This document shows positions 1-6,901 of a DNA stretch of 20,242 nucleotides, piece by piece. The position numbers and the translations under genes were made by a program. The notes beneath the pieces were generated by a model. It did not search any database, was not told where the DNA came from, and worked only from the letters and a program-made list of their open reading frames with translations. The stretch spans positions 1-20,242 of IMG/VR virus record IMGVR_UViG_3300037042_007518, one strand, 5' to 3'. Source of the stretch: a virus. Positions within the stretch are counted from its first letter, which is position 1; every line of letters begins with the position of its first letter.

Positions 1-374
1 AGCTGCAGACCATGAAGCACCACGACCTTCCGATAAAGCTCATCATCATAAACAACGACGGCTACCTGTCGATCAAGATATCTCAGAAGACTTTCTTCAA
101 CAGCAGGTTCGTGGCATCGGAGAAGAACAGCGGAGTCTCGCTTCCAAGCTTTCAAAAGCTGATAGCAGCATACGAGCTGCCGTACTACAGAATAGAACAA
201 AGCTCTGAGATAGATGGGGTGCTTACCTCGTTTCTGAACCACGAGGGACCGGCGGTGTGCGAGGTGTTTACGAGTCCAAACGAGACACACGAACCCAAGG
301 TGGTGGCAAGGCTCGGAGCGGACGGAAAATTCATACCAGGAGAGCTAAAAAACATACAATGGATAGAATCTTAA
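1..374 (+). CDS. Thiamine pyrophosphate-dependent enzyme, C-terminal part (5' truncated by window)
   Basis: The reading frame is open from the first bases, so this is the C-terminal end of a longer protein; a typical family member has about 550-590 residues and about 123 are visible. The segment LIIINNDGYLSIKISQKTFF followed by a GVSLPSF…AYELPYYRIE stretch is the usual C-terminal TPP-binding domain of the acetolactate-synthase-like family found in capsule and O-antigen clusters. Such enzymes join a two-carbon unit to a keto sugar (YerE type) or carry out related decarboxylations. The next gene starts inside this one (16-bp overlap), so the two are translationally coupled with an SDR reductase. 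The exact substrate cannot be read from this fragment. Confidence 0.85.
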   Translation, partial: LQTMKHHDLPIKLIIINNDGYLSIKISQKTFFNSRFVASEKNSGVSLPSFQKLIAAYELPYYRIEQSSEIDGVLTSFLNHEGPAVCEVFTSPNETHEPKVVARLGADGKFIPGELKNIQWIES

Positions 375-1165
375 TAACAGGAGGCAGCGGCTACATAGCC
401 AAGAGCTTATACGCCGCGCTGAAGTCGGAGTACGACGTCACCTTGATATCGAGGAGGGATCTGGACTTGACCAACGGAAACAGCGTTGCTCAGTACATGA
501 GGAACAGGTATTTCGATCTGGTGATACACTGTGCGATAAAGGGAGGCAGCAGGCTCAAGGAGGACGATTCCAAAGTGCTGGACGACAACCTGCTGATGTA
601 CTACAACCTGTACAACAACAGGAGCTCGTTCGACAGGCTCGTGAGCTTCGGATCCGGCGCTGAGCTCGGAAACCCTACGGACCCTTATGGACTGAGCAAG
701 CATGTGATAAGGCAGTCGATACTCAACACTTCAGGGTTCTACAACATAAGGATCTTCGGAGTGTTCGATGAGAACGAGCTGGACACCAGGTTCATCAAGG
801 CAAACATAAAACGATACATAAAGAAGGAAGCACTGATCGTGCACAAGGACAAGTTCATGGACTACTACTACATGAAGGACCTGATCCACCTGATAAGGTA
901 CTACGTCAATGGTGAGGATCTGATGAAGGAGTTCAACTGTGGCTACTCTACGGTGTACAGCCTGAACCGCATCGCAAACCTGATAAACGATCTTGACGAC
1001 CATACGGTTCCAGTTATCACGCAGACTTCTGGTTTCGGTCCACACTACTATCAGACGGGACAGCCAAGCGTCCTCCCCTACAAGCTGTACCTCCATCTGG
1101 AGTCTGCGATGGGGTTGGAAGCCGGCATAAGAGAGGTATACGAAAAAATAAAGCATGGAGAATAG
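359..1165 (+). CDS. NAD(P)-dependent epimerase/reductase (extended SDR family)
   Basis: This 268-residue protein opens with ILITGGSGYIAKSL, the GxxGxxG Rossmann motif for NAD(P). It carries the catalytic YxxxK as YGLSK near residue 110. The length fits nucleotide-sugar epimerases and reductases. The ATG at 359 is chosen because the nucleotide motif begins three residues later; a longer in-frame extension from 257 would run through the upstream gene and is low-complexity basic sequence. It overlaps the TPP enzyme by 16 bp and the next glycosyltransferase by 11 bp. By context it would reduce or epimerise the sugar made by the TPP enzyme; the substrate is not known. Confidence 0.9.
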   Translation: MDRILITGGSGYIAKSLYAALKSEYDVTLISRRDLDLTNGNSVAQYMRNRYFDLVIHCAIKGGSRLKEDDSKVLDDNLLMYYNLYNNRSSFDRLVSFGSGAELGNPTDPYGLSKHVIRQSILNTSGFYNIRIFGVFDENELDTRFIKANIKRYIKKEALIVHKDKFMDYYYMKDLIHLIRYYVNGEDLMKEFNCGYSTVYSLNRIANLINDLDDHTVPVITQTSGFGPHYYQTGQPSVLPYKLYLHLESAMGLEAGIREVYEKIKHGE

Positions 1166-2480
1166 GATAACATTTTGCATAAACACCGCAAACAACGAGA
1201 AGGACTACGTGTCCCTGCTGCTGAGGTCCCTGGTGGACCACACCTCCATAGATGATCACGAGGTGCTCGTGTTTGTGGACTCGGACAACCAGGGAAGCTA
1301 CGAGCACATACTGACAAAGAAGAGCGAGATAAAGAACCTGAGGGTGCATAGGAACACCGCTGGATTCCCTGTAGGCAGCCAGACCAACGTGTCTGTGATG
1401 TTCAACGAGGCCAAGAACGACATAGTGTGCTACCTGCAGTCTGACATGGTGGTCGGCAAGGACTTTGACAGGCACATAATAGAGAACATCACAGAGAAGA
1501 CCGTTCTGTCTTGCGCCCGCATAGAGCCGCCGATTCATCCAGAATCTCCTGAAAAGATAACAAAAGACTTCGGAATCACCCCAGACACCTTCAACTACGA
1601 GCAGTTCAATAAATTTGTAGATGCACTGCAGGCCGAACAACGATCTAATATGGACGGTCATTTTGCTCCGTTTGCGATACACAAAAGAACCTGGTTCGAA
1701 TACATGGGGGGATTCGATGTGCAGTTCAGGTGCTCAAGGGAGGATTCAGATACCATAATAAGAATGAAGAACGCAGGGTTAGACACTATACAGTCTTGGA
1801 ATGCTTGCGTGCATCACTTCACCTGTGTATCCAGTAGAGGGGATAAATGGTTCGAAAAAACAAAAGAGGCGGAAAAGAAAAATTTTCTCCAGATAAAGGC
1901 TGACCAGGAGGAGCTGAAGAGGTTCATAAGAAAGTGGGGATATTTCGGACATCACTACAAACCGAGGTACAGCACCACGCTGGTCATAGACGTGGACACC
2001 GGGGTGGATATCGAGCTGATAAAGCAGATAGAACCTTACTTTGGAAGACTGGTCCTGAACGATAAAGAGGCAGTTGGTGAGCTGATAAGGCGCATAGAAT
2101 ACGAAACGGACTACTACGCAAACAAGAGATGGAGGTACACGCACGATTACTGGGTTACCCAGAAGCACAGGTTCAGGCCAGTAAATTATGCCAAGAGGAT
2201 AAAATACGAGGCTGATCTGGAATCTGTGTACGACAACGTGGTGATCAAGGTGAGCATGCTAGATCTGTTGAAACTGAATCAAGACGCTGAATCTCAAGGC
2301 TTTATAACAAACAACAACGATATTTTGAGCGGATTGGTCAGCAACGGTGAGGTGTCGACTGGAACCTACGAGACCGGATTATTCAAAATAATTGTTAATG
2401 ACCTGGTGGATATTAACCGGTTTAACATGAAACCAGATCAATATCTCATCAAAGACATAGATTCTTACGATTTTATGTAG
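1155..2480 (+). CDS. Glycosyltransferase family 2-like protein with C-terminal extension
   Basis: The first ~240 of 441 residues look like a GT-A fold: a β-strand start (ITFCINTANNEKDYVSLLL), VFVDSD at 40-44, and CYLQSDMVVG at 92-101, where the S96-D97 pair sits at the metal-binding DxD position. A later GGFD…SREDSD segment resembles the acceptor and catalytic-base region. The last ~180 residues do not resemble a catalytic domain and may position the protein or bind an acceptor. It overlaps the SDR gene by 11 bp and ends the sugar operon. It probably transfers the modified sugar to a virion protein, DNA or surface glycan; which of these is unknown. Confidence 0.85.
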   Translation: MENRITFCINTANNEKDYVSLLLRSLVDHTSIDDHEVLVFVDSDNQGSYEHILTKKSEIKNLRVHRNTAGFPVGSQTNVSVMFNEAKNDIVCYLQSDMVVGKDFDRHIIENITEKTVLSCARIEPPIHPESPEKITKDFGITPDTFNYEQFNKFVDALQAEQRSNMDGHFAPFAIHKRTWFEYMGGFDVQFRCSREDSDTIIRMKNAGLDTIQSWNACVHHFTCVSSRGDKWFEKTKEAEKKNFLQIKADQEELKRFIRKWGYFGHHYKPRYSTTLVIDVDTGVDIELIKQIEPYFGRLVLNDKEAVGELIRRIEYETDYYANKRWRYTHDYWVTQKHRFRPVNYAKRIKYEADLESVYDNVVIKVSMLDLLKLNQDAESQGFITNNNDILSGLVSNGEVSTGTYETGLFKIIVNDLVDINRFNMKPDQYLIKDIDSYDFM

Positions 2481-2529
2481 ACCAGAAAAATAGACTTATA
2501 ATTATTAACAAAGATAATTATATTCGTAT

Positions 2530-3126
2530 ATGCAGCGCACCAAACCAAGATCAAAACAGAAGACCGAAAACCGGAATCAAGACTACGTAAGCAGGGTCAT
2601 TTCTATAGGTAACATCGACGACAAGACAGCCAATGACGTTATAGAGGCGATATACGAGATCAACATGATAGACTCTGGGATAGATCCCGAAAAGAGAGAG
2701 TCGATACACCTGATCATAAACTCAGCGGGCGGAGATGTGTACAATGGGTTTGGGATAGTAGATGCCATCCTCTGTTCTCAGACTCCGATCCGTGCGGTGG
2801 TTTTAGGTCACGCTATGAGCATGGCGCTTCTGATAGTTGCCGTGTGTCACGAGAGGGTATCAGGCCCAAACACAAGGTTTATGTATCATGAAGGAAGCTA
2901 TGGAGTCGAGGGCACCGGAATCACACACAAAAACGAACTTGAAGAATACGAAGTGATGGAACGCAGGTACGACGCGTTGCTTTCCGAATACACATCGATA
3001 ACCCCAGAAAGGATAAAGATGGTAAGGGACTCCTCCAAAAACTGGTACTTCTCTGCCGAAGAGGCCAGAGCTTTCAACGTGGTAGACGTGATAATCGGGG
3101 AAGAAATCGAGATCGAAGTCGACTGA
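2530..3126 (+). CDS. ClpP-like serine protease / peptidase S14 family
   Basis: A 198-residue ClpP fold. The oligomerisation and substrate strand is LIINSAGGDVYNGF (61-74), the nucleophile lies in GHAMSMA (Ser97), and the histidine is in MYHE (His120). The region equivalent to the third triad residue reads SSKNWYFSAEEA, placing Asn171 where E. coli ClpP has Asp171. Phage ClpP-like proteins often serve as prohead or regulatory proteases. The gene follows a 49-bp AT-rich gap after the sugar operon. Either the triad is completed by another residue or the enzyme is weak or inactive. Confidence 0.88.
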   Translation: MQRTKPRSKQKTENRNQDYVSRVISIGNIDDKTANDVIEAIYEINMIDSGIDPEKRESIHLIINSAGGDVYNGFGIVDAILCSQTPIRAVVLGHAMSMALLIVAVCHERVSGPNTRFMYHEGSYGVEGTGITHKNELEEYEVMERRYDALLSEYTSITPERIKMVRDSSKNWYFSAEEARAFNVVDVIIGEEIEIEVD

Positions 3127-3132
3127 TTTTGC

Positions 3133-3141
3133 ATATTTATA
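3133..3141 (+). promoter_or_regulatory. ATATTTATA box upstream of the 3153 gene
   Basis: The box ATATTTATA lies 12 bp before the start codon at 3153, in an otherwise short spacer. Similar boxes occur at 6325, 6792, 10202 and 10939. It reads as the reverse complement of the T4 late promoter core, so its role here is uncertain. Confidence 0.3.
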
Positions 3142-3152
3142 CATAAAGACTA

Positions 3153-3470
3153 ATGAACAACATACCAAAACCAAAGACATCGGTGACTGTGGCCGGTCAG
3201 AGACTGGGCCTGCAGTTCGATCTCAATACGAACGAAACCAAGAGGGGAGTGAAGATGCAGTTCATACTGCCAGACGGAGAGGGAATGGACCCTACCATGA
3301 AGCAGGAGCTCACCCAGAAGATATCGACAGCGCTACAGAAGAGGTTCGGAGACTTCGGCCTGATGGTGGACTTCGACGACAGGAACCCGTACGAGAACGT
3401 GATAGGCTTCTTAGTGCCGCTGACTTCAATAAGCGACATGCTCGAGAAGATTTTAAAAGGAGAAAAATAG
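3153..3470 (+). CDS. Hypothetical phage protein (105 aa)
   Basis: I do not recognise this protein. It has a β-rich N-terminal half (VTVAGQRLGLQFDL), a middle FILPDGEGMDPTMKQELTQK segment, and an amphipathic C-terminal helix. There is no signal peptide or membrane segment. Codon use is heavy in AGG and ATA, as in the neighbours. It starts 12 bp after an ATATTTATA box and is followed after 14 bp by the next small gene, suggesting a run of co-transcribed phage genes with the ClpP-like protease upstream. Confidence 0.8.
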   Translation: MNNIPKPKTSVTVAGQRLGLQFDLNTNETKRGVKMQFILPDGEGMDPTMKQELTQKISTALQKRFGDFGLMVDFDDRNPYENVIGFLVPLTSISDMLEKILKGEK

Positions 3471-3484
3471 ATCGAAGACTAGTT

Positions 3485-3823
3485 ATGGCAGCGAAGAAGG
3501 AAGTACCGATAAGAGCGATATTTGACGGAGTACACGAGCTTGCAGCAGAGGACGTGGCCAAATCAGAGTCGTTCATAAAGCTTCTCAGAGAGAAGACGCC
3601 GACGATCATAGAGGAGGCACACAAGGCAAACAGCACCTTTGCTACCTTGTTCGAGATAAACGACTCAGGCTGTTTCATCGAGATACACAGGAACGACTGG
3701 GTCAACGCGCTCGAGTCTTGCATTCCCATGTACAGCGAAAAAGAGGACTACGAGATGTGCGGCAAGATCACAAAGCTGATAGCGGAACTAAAAGACAAGA
3801 TAAAGAAGCTCGGAAAAAAATAG
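3485..3823 (+). CDS. Hypothetical phage protein (112 aa)
   Basis: Unrecognised. It is a mainly helical soluble protein; the C-terminus is very lysine-rich (a run of K residues after LIAELKD), compatible with nucleic-acid or protein contact. The ATG is preceded by AGTT, a frequent start context in this window (gttATG), with no Shine-Dalgarno sequence. It sits tightly between neighbours: 14 bp to the gene before and 5 bp to the gene after. Confidence 0.78.
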   Translation: MAAKKEVPIRAIFDGVHELAAEDVAKSESFIKLLREKTPTIIEEAHKANSTFATLFEINDSGCFIEIHRNDWVNALESCIPMYSEKEDYEMCGKITKLIAELKDKIKKLGKK

Positions 3824-3828
3824 GTCAC

Positions 3829-4236
3829 ATGGAAGATTACAAGAACATACAGAGCGCGGTCAATTCGGTTTTGAACGTTCAGTCGTTCGTTAAGAAGAAG
3901 GCAGATCCGAAGAGATCGCCCGAGAAGAAGAGGGATTCATTCGTAAGGATAATAACGCTGCTGGAGTCTGCGATAGTCAGGTCCAACATAATGTTCTCGG
4001 ACATAGAGATAGACACGGCAAAGTACGACGAAAGGTTCTACGAGGTCATTGATTACCTGCTGCTGTCAAACTACGGGCAGCCGTGTTACGAATTAATAAG
4101 CTTCTACCTCTGGGAACGCATGGATGAGAACGGACAGTCTCTCTCCCTGATAGATTCCCAGGGCAATGAGATAAACATGAAGAGCCCGTACGATCTTTGG
4201 GACCTCATGGTAAAAATCAATCCAAAAATAAAATAG
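3829..4236 (+). CDS. Hypothetical phage protein (135 aa)
   Basis: Unrecognised. The ATG at 3829 (MEDYKNIQ) is chosen over an upstream in-frame start at 3718, which would overlap most of the previous gene's 3' end and adds only basic low-complexity sequence. The protein is helical, with a basic stretch (KKKADPKRSPEKKR, about 22-35) followed by a hydrophobic helix and an acidic C-terminal half. The gene begins 5 bp after the previous stop and ends 1 bp before the next start, so it is probably part of the same transcript. Confidence 0.78.
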   Translation: MEDYKNIQSAVNSVLNVQSFVKKKADPKRSPEKKRDSFVRIITLLESAIVRSNIMFSDIEIDTAKYDERFYEVIDYLLLSNYGQPCYELISFYLWERMDENGQSLSLIDSQGNEINMKSPYDLWDLMVKINPKIK

Positions 4237-4237
4237 C

Positions 4238-5515
4238 ATGGCAGATCTGTTCGGAGATCCAAGGGCGGCCAATAAGGCGCGCGCTGCTCAATTTGTGGTG
4301 CCTGAGTCCAAGATACGGGAGGGCCTGCTGCACTCTAGCTACCTCGCCCGAGCGGCGAAACACGTGGGTGTATCGGCAGAGAGGTTCAAGGCCTGGGCAA
4401 AGAAGTACCTGGATGCCGAGACCGGGCTGACCCTGTACGAGCTGCAGCAGAGGAACCTGTTGCTGGAGAAGGCCGAGGACATAAGGAAGCGACCCAAGAA
4501 CAACAAGCCTCCACTAAACAAGCTGAACCTCACCGAGGCGCAGATCCGGGAGGCTATGTCTCTTAGCAACTCCAACAAGGAGGCTGCAGAGTACCTACAG
4601 ATTTCCACCGAGACCTACAAGAGGTACGCACAGCAGTTCACCGACGCCGAGACCGGCATGACGCTGTACGAGCTGCAGCACGAGAAGTGGCGGAAGATAA
4701 ACTACGAGAGGTTCATGGCCCGCAAGGAGTCGGGGTACTTCGACCGGCTGGCAGAGAGGAAGGCAAAGTGGGAGGCGCAGAAGTTCAAGAAGGGGCAGGT
4801 GCCTGGGAAGGACAGGCCGGAGCACTGGCTGTACAAGGGGCTGCAGCTGTCGGAGGAGGTGGTACGCAACGCCATAAAGAACACCAGGAGCAACAGGGAG
4901 GCTGCAGCGTGGCTCAGGATATCCTACAAGACCTGGAGGAAATATGCGCAGTCCTACAAGGACGAACGCACCGGAATGACTCTGTTCGACACGCACATGG
5001 CGCACGGAGGCAGGGGAGTACCGAAGGTGAGGAGCAGGGGGAACCGTGCAAACCCAAGGGCGTTGCAGCTCGGCTACCAGCTGATACAGGGACAGCTCTG
5101 CACGCCAGAGAGGGTGAAGGAACTCACCAGGAGGCTGATGAAGGACGGCAGGCTAGGCTACTGCTGCAAGGAGTGCGGCTACGCACAGAAGAGACCGATA
5201 GACATGAAGATGCCGCTGCTGCTGAACTTCATAAACAACGACAGGACGGACTGGCGCGAGGAGAACCTGAGGTGGCTGTGCTACAACTGCTCTTTCATCC
5301 TGGCGCTGGACTACACCAACAGGACCACCAGAGCGATACTTTCCGCGGTCGCGCCAGAGTCGCCTGACACTCCGGAGGAGGTTAAGACGTTCTACAACAT
5401 AGACGACTTCTACCTGGAGCACCTGAGGGGGTTGGGTGTCAAGGACCTCGCAGAGGTGGTGCGACCACAGGAGGACACAAAAACAGGACTTGACGATCTA
5501 ATAGACTACCGATGA
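4238..5515 (+). CDS. Protein with three HTH-like repeats and a degenerate HNH/zinc domain
   Basis: This 425-residue protein has three copies of a ~45-residue unit at about 26-70, 101-147 and 206-252. Each has a helix, an AA(K/E/A) helix-turn, then W/YKRYAQ…(D/E)TGMTL. The units resemble the helix-turn-helix modules of homing endonucleases. Residues ~308-353 form an HNH-like zinc domain with C310-x2-C313 and C348-x2-C351. The catalytic region reads LLLNFINNDRTDWREENL, where active HNH enzymes have HHxDGD…N…N, and the residue after the last Cys pair is Ser rather than His. The fold is kept but the catalytic His residues are missing. A DNA-binding or regulatory role is my inference. Confidence 0.8.
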   Translation: MADLFGDPRAANKARAAQFVVPESKIREGLLHSSYLARAAKHVGVSAERFKAWAKKYLDAETGLTLYELQQRNLLLEKAEDIRKRPKNNKPPLNKLNLTEAQIREAMSLSNSNKEAAEYLQISTETYKRYAQQFTDAETGMTLYELQHEKWRKINYERFMARKESGYFDRLAERKAKWEAQKFKKGQVPGKDRPEHWLYKGLQLSEEVVRNAIKNTRSNREAAAWLRISYKTWRKYAQSYKDERTGMTLFDTHMAHGGRGVPKVRSRGNRANPRALQLGYQLIQGQLCTPERVKELTRRLMKDGRLGYCCKECGYAQKRPIDMKMPLLLNFINNDRTDWREENLRWLCYNCSFILALDYTNRTTRAILSAVAPESPDTPEEVKTFYNIDDFYLEHLRGLGVKDLAEVVRPQEDTKTGLDDLIDYR

Positions 5516-5715
5516 AATGCATAAACACCGCGATGAACAACCAGCTCACTTCGAAGATATGGCTGTCGATGATAAAGGTCGAGTCTAACCTTGGCAAGAG
5601 GAGCGCAGCCAGATGGCACCTGGAGGAGCACCTGCACAACAGGCTGGAGGGCAGGATAAAGTTCGGGGTGATGATACCTATAGAGTGGCGACTGAACACG
5701 CTACTCGAGAGATAG
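5512..5715 (+). CDS. Hypothetical small protein (67 aa)
   Basis: Unrecognised. It starts at an ATGA overlap with the stop of the HTH/HNH-like protein, which argues for translational coupling. It is basic and helical (SKIWLSMIKVESNLGKRSAA, then a HLEEHLHNRLEGR helix). It has no cysteines and no membrane segment. It may be a partner of the DNA-binding protein upstream; this is inferred from coupling only. Confidence 0.7.
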   Translation: MKCINTAMNNQLTSKIWLSMIKVESNLGKRSAARWHLEEHLHNRLEGRIKFGVMIPIEWRLNTLLER

Positions 5716-5752
5716 ATTGCTTCAGATTCTCTGGTTTAAGTATCTTCATGTT

Positions 5753-5953
5753 ATGAAGTTGGTTGTCATGCCACTCAATCAGTGGAGTTTCAAAAAGAAT
5801 ATGAATGTGGATTACAGTTCGTTGGGAGCAAATACTCTCAAGCTGTTAAACCTGTCCCATGCTCGGTTGTATAACAATCTCATAGTGCGCATCGAGTCAG
5901 AGCTCTCCAGCCTTAGCAGATCCTACGATTACTTTATAAAAGAAAATATGTGA
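5753..5953 (+). CDS. Hypothetical small protein (66 aa)
   Basis: Unrecognised. The ATG at 5753 is preferred over a TTG at 5717 because it has the gttATG context used by many genes here. The product (MKLVVMPLNQWSFKK…) ends in a helix rich in Leu and Ser. Base composition shifts toward AT relative to 4238-5715, marking the start of the accessory block. The next promoter begins right after its stop. Confidence 0.55.
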   Translation: MKLVVMPLNQWSFKKNMNVDYSSLGANTLKLLNLSHARLYNNLIVRIESELSSLSRSYDYFIKENM

Positions 5954-5959
5954 TCACTG

Positions 5960-6014
5960 AAAAGAATTATTTTTCGGTTTCACCAATAATCCATACTTTT
6001 GAATTGTATCTTTT
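5960..6014 (+). promoter_or_regulatory. Early-type promoter for the 6037 gene
   Basis: AAAAGAATTAT at 5960 is followed by ACTTTTGA and a TATCTTTT -7 box at 6007, 22 bp before the start codon. This is a divergent copy (47-bp spacing instead of 44-45) of the promoter module found repeatedly at 15017-19598. Confidence 0.6.
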
Positions 6015-6036
6015 TTTAACAGTTAAACTCACAAGA

Positions 6037-6270
6037 ATGAGGAATCAAACAAACCGTCCGGCAAACTACACACGCCGCACGTACATGCAGAAAGCAATCA
6101 TCGCAAACCGCCGCATCCGCATCGGCGACATCACCAAGGTGTCGCAGCGCACTGGGTATTCCATGGGACACGTTAGCGACGTGATTGCAGGAAGGGAAAT
6201 CAACAAGACAGTGATCAACCACGTGTTCAACATGACGCGAGGCCGCAAAGCAAACGCAGAGCTCATCTAG
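6037..6270 (+). CDS. Small helix-turn-helix DNA-binding protein
   Basis: A 77-residue basic protein. Residues ~32-53 (ITKVSQRTGYSMGHVSDVIA) have the spacing of a helix-turn-helix with the turn at G40-Y41 and a recognition helix SMGHVSDVIAG, similar to small XRE-like regulators of Bacteroidota. The ATG at 6037 is chosen because a promoter with -7 box at 6007 lies just upstream; the longer in-frame start at 5950 would precede that promoter. Arg is mostly CGC and Ile ATC, unlike the AGG/ATA-rich genes at 1-5700. A strong terminator follows, so it is a single-gene unit. It is probably a transcription regulator. Confidence 0.72.
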   Translation: MRNQTNRPANYTRRTYMQKAIIANRRIRIGDITKVSQRTGYSMGHVSDVIAGREINKTVINHVFNMTRGRKANAELI

Positions 6271-6276
6271 TCTTGC

Positions 6277-6314
6277 AAGACCTGCTGGTCTTGATCGATC
6301 GGCGGGTCTTTTAT
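6277..6314 (+). terminator. Rho-independent terminator after the HTH gene
   Basis: AAGACCTGCTG pairs with CGGCGGGTCTT (11 bp including two G·U pairs) across a 12-nt loop and is followed by TTTATT. An alternative short hairpin, AAGACC/GGTCTT, is nested in it. Confidence 0.8.
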
Positions 6315-6324
6315 TATCCATCTG

Positions 6325-6333
6325 ATATTTATA
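6325..6333 (+). promoter_or_regulatory. ATATTTATA box
   Basis: The box GATATTTATA lies between the terminator and the promoter of the 6399 gene, 66 bp before its start. It is one of five similar boxes in this window. Confidence 0.25.
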
Positions 6334-6370
6334 CTTAAAAGATTAACTGAAAAAGTTCAAAAAGCTTTCA

Positions 6371-6378
6371 TAATTTTA
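6371..6378 (+). promoter_or_regulatory. Bacteroidota-type -7 box for the 6399 gene
   Basis: TAATTTTA, followed by the G-poor leader CAGCATCAAAAACAAATACT and an ATG 20 bp later. This matches the TAnnTTTA/G pattern and leader style of the other early genes here. Confidence 0.5.
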
Positions 6379-6398
6379 CAGCATCAAAAACAAATACT

Positions 6399-6779
6399 AT
6401 GAGCACAAAAATGATTAAAGGACACCAGGGCGACGTACAATTCCGCCAGATCGCAACGATCCCATCTACAGCAAAGCAGGTTAAAAACCAGCCAGTTGCC
6501 TATGGTGAGCACTCAGGACATCAGCACTGCCTTACAGGTGACGTAGCCTTATTCATGGCAGAAGACGGTACATTCTACGCAGCAGTAGGTGGCGACGGAG
6601 CAACACTTCAGCACATACATGAATCAAGTATGTTTAACAATGAAATAGCGTGGAATTCTACAAAAGAATTACCTATTGCTGATCATGCGCCGTTACATAT
6701 TCCCAGTGGAAATTATGAAATTTGGATTCAAAATTCATATAACCCATATTCCCGACTTATGGAAAAAGTTATCGACTAA
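6399..6779 (+). CDS. Conserved phage protein of unknown function (126 aa)
   Basis: It resembles a small protein common in large phages that begins with a GHQGDVQF segment and has a YGEHSGHQH core, a FYAAVGG strand, HAPLHIPSGNYEIW, and a C-terminal YNPYSRLMEKVID. Function is unknown; several His residues could bind a metal. Its first ~75 codons use ATC/CGC and GC-ending codons, while from about 6625 onward it becomes markedly AT-rich, like the homing endonuclease that follows. This mid-gene shift suggests a recombination or co-conversion junction. It is probably a single-gene transcript, with its own promoter at 6371 and a terminator hairpin at 6845. Confidence 0.75.
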   Translation: MSTKMIKGHQGDVQFRQIATIPSTAKQVKNQPVAYGEHSGHQHCLTGDVALFMAEDGTFYAAVGGDGATLQHIHESSMFNNEIAWNSTKELPIADHAPLHIPSGNYEIWIQNSYNPYSRLMEKVID

Positions 6780-6791
6780 TTTAAAAGATCG

Positions 6792-6800
6792 ATATTTATT
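6792..6800 (+). promoter_or_regulatory. ATATTTATT box
   Basis: The box GATATTTATT lies 12 bp after the stop of the 6399 gene and about 100 bp before the homing endonuclease gene. It is one of the recurring AT boxes. Confidence 0.25.
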
Positions 6801-6844
6801 ATAGATAGAAGCTTCTGCACAAAGTGTCTATAATAAACTTATTT

Positions 6845-6900
6845 GGTCCTCTGAAATAGAGAGCGTGCAGGCTCTTTGTCTCTTTGGACCTCTTTTATTT
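6845..6900 (+). terminator. Terminator-like hairpin in the leader of the homing endonuclease gene
   Basis: GGTCC (6845) pairs with GGACC (6886). Inside, AGAGAGC pairs with GCTCTTT across a six-base loop. TCTTTTATTTT follows directly and the endonuclease ATG is at 6902. It can terminate the upstream transcript and also limit translation of the endonuclease from read-through RNA, as is common for phage homing endonuclease genes. Confidence 0.65.
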
Positions 6901-6901
6901 T

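Noticed and set aside
3133-3141. Classical T4 late promoter (TATAAATA)
   Set aside because: The core is present only as its reverse complement relative to the downstream plus-strand genes, so a T4-type late promoter cannot be claimed.
4687-5367. 226-residue open frame overlapping the HTH/HNH-like gene
   Set aside because: It is a +1-type shadow with low-complexity Gly/Glu/Ala/Arg composition, inside a gene with clear repeats and zinc motifs.
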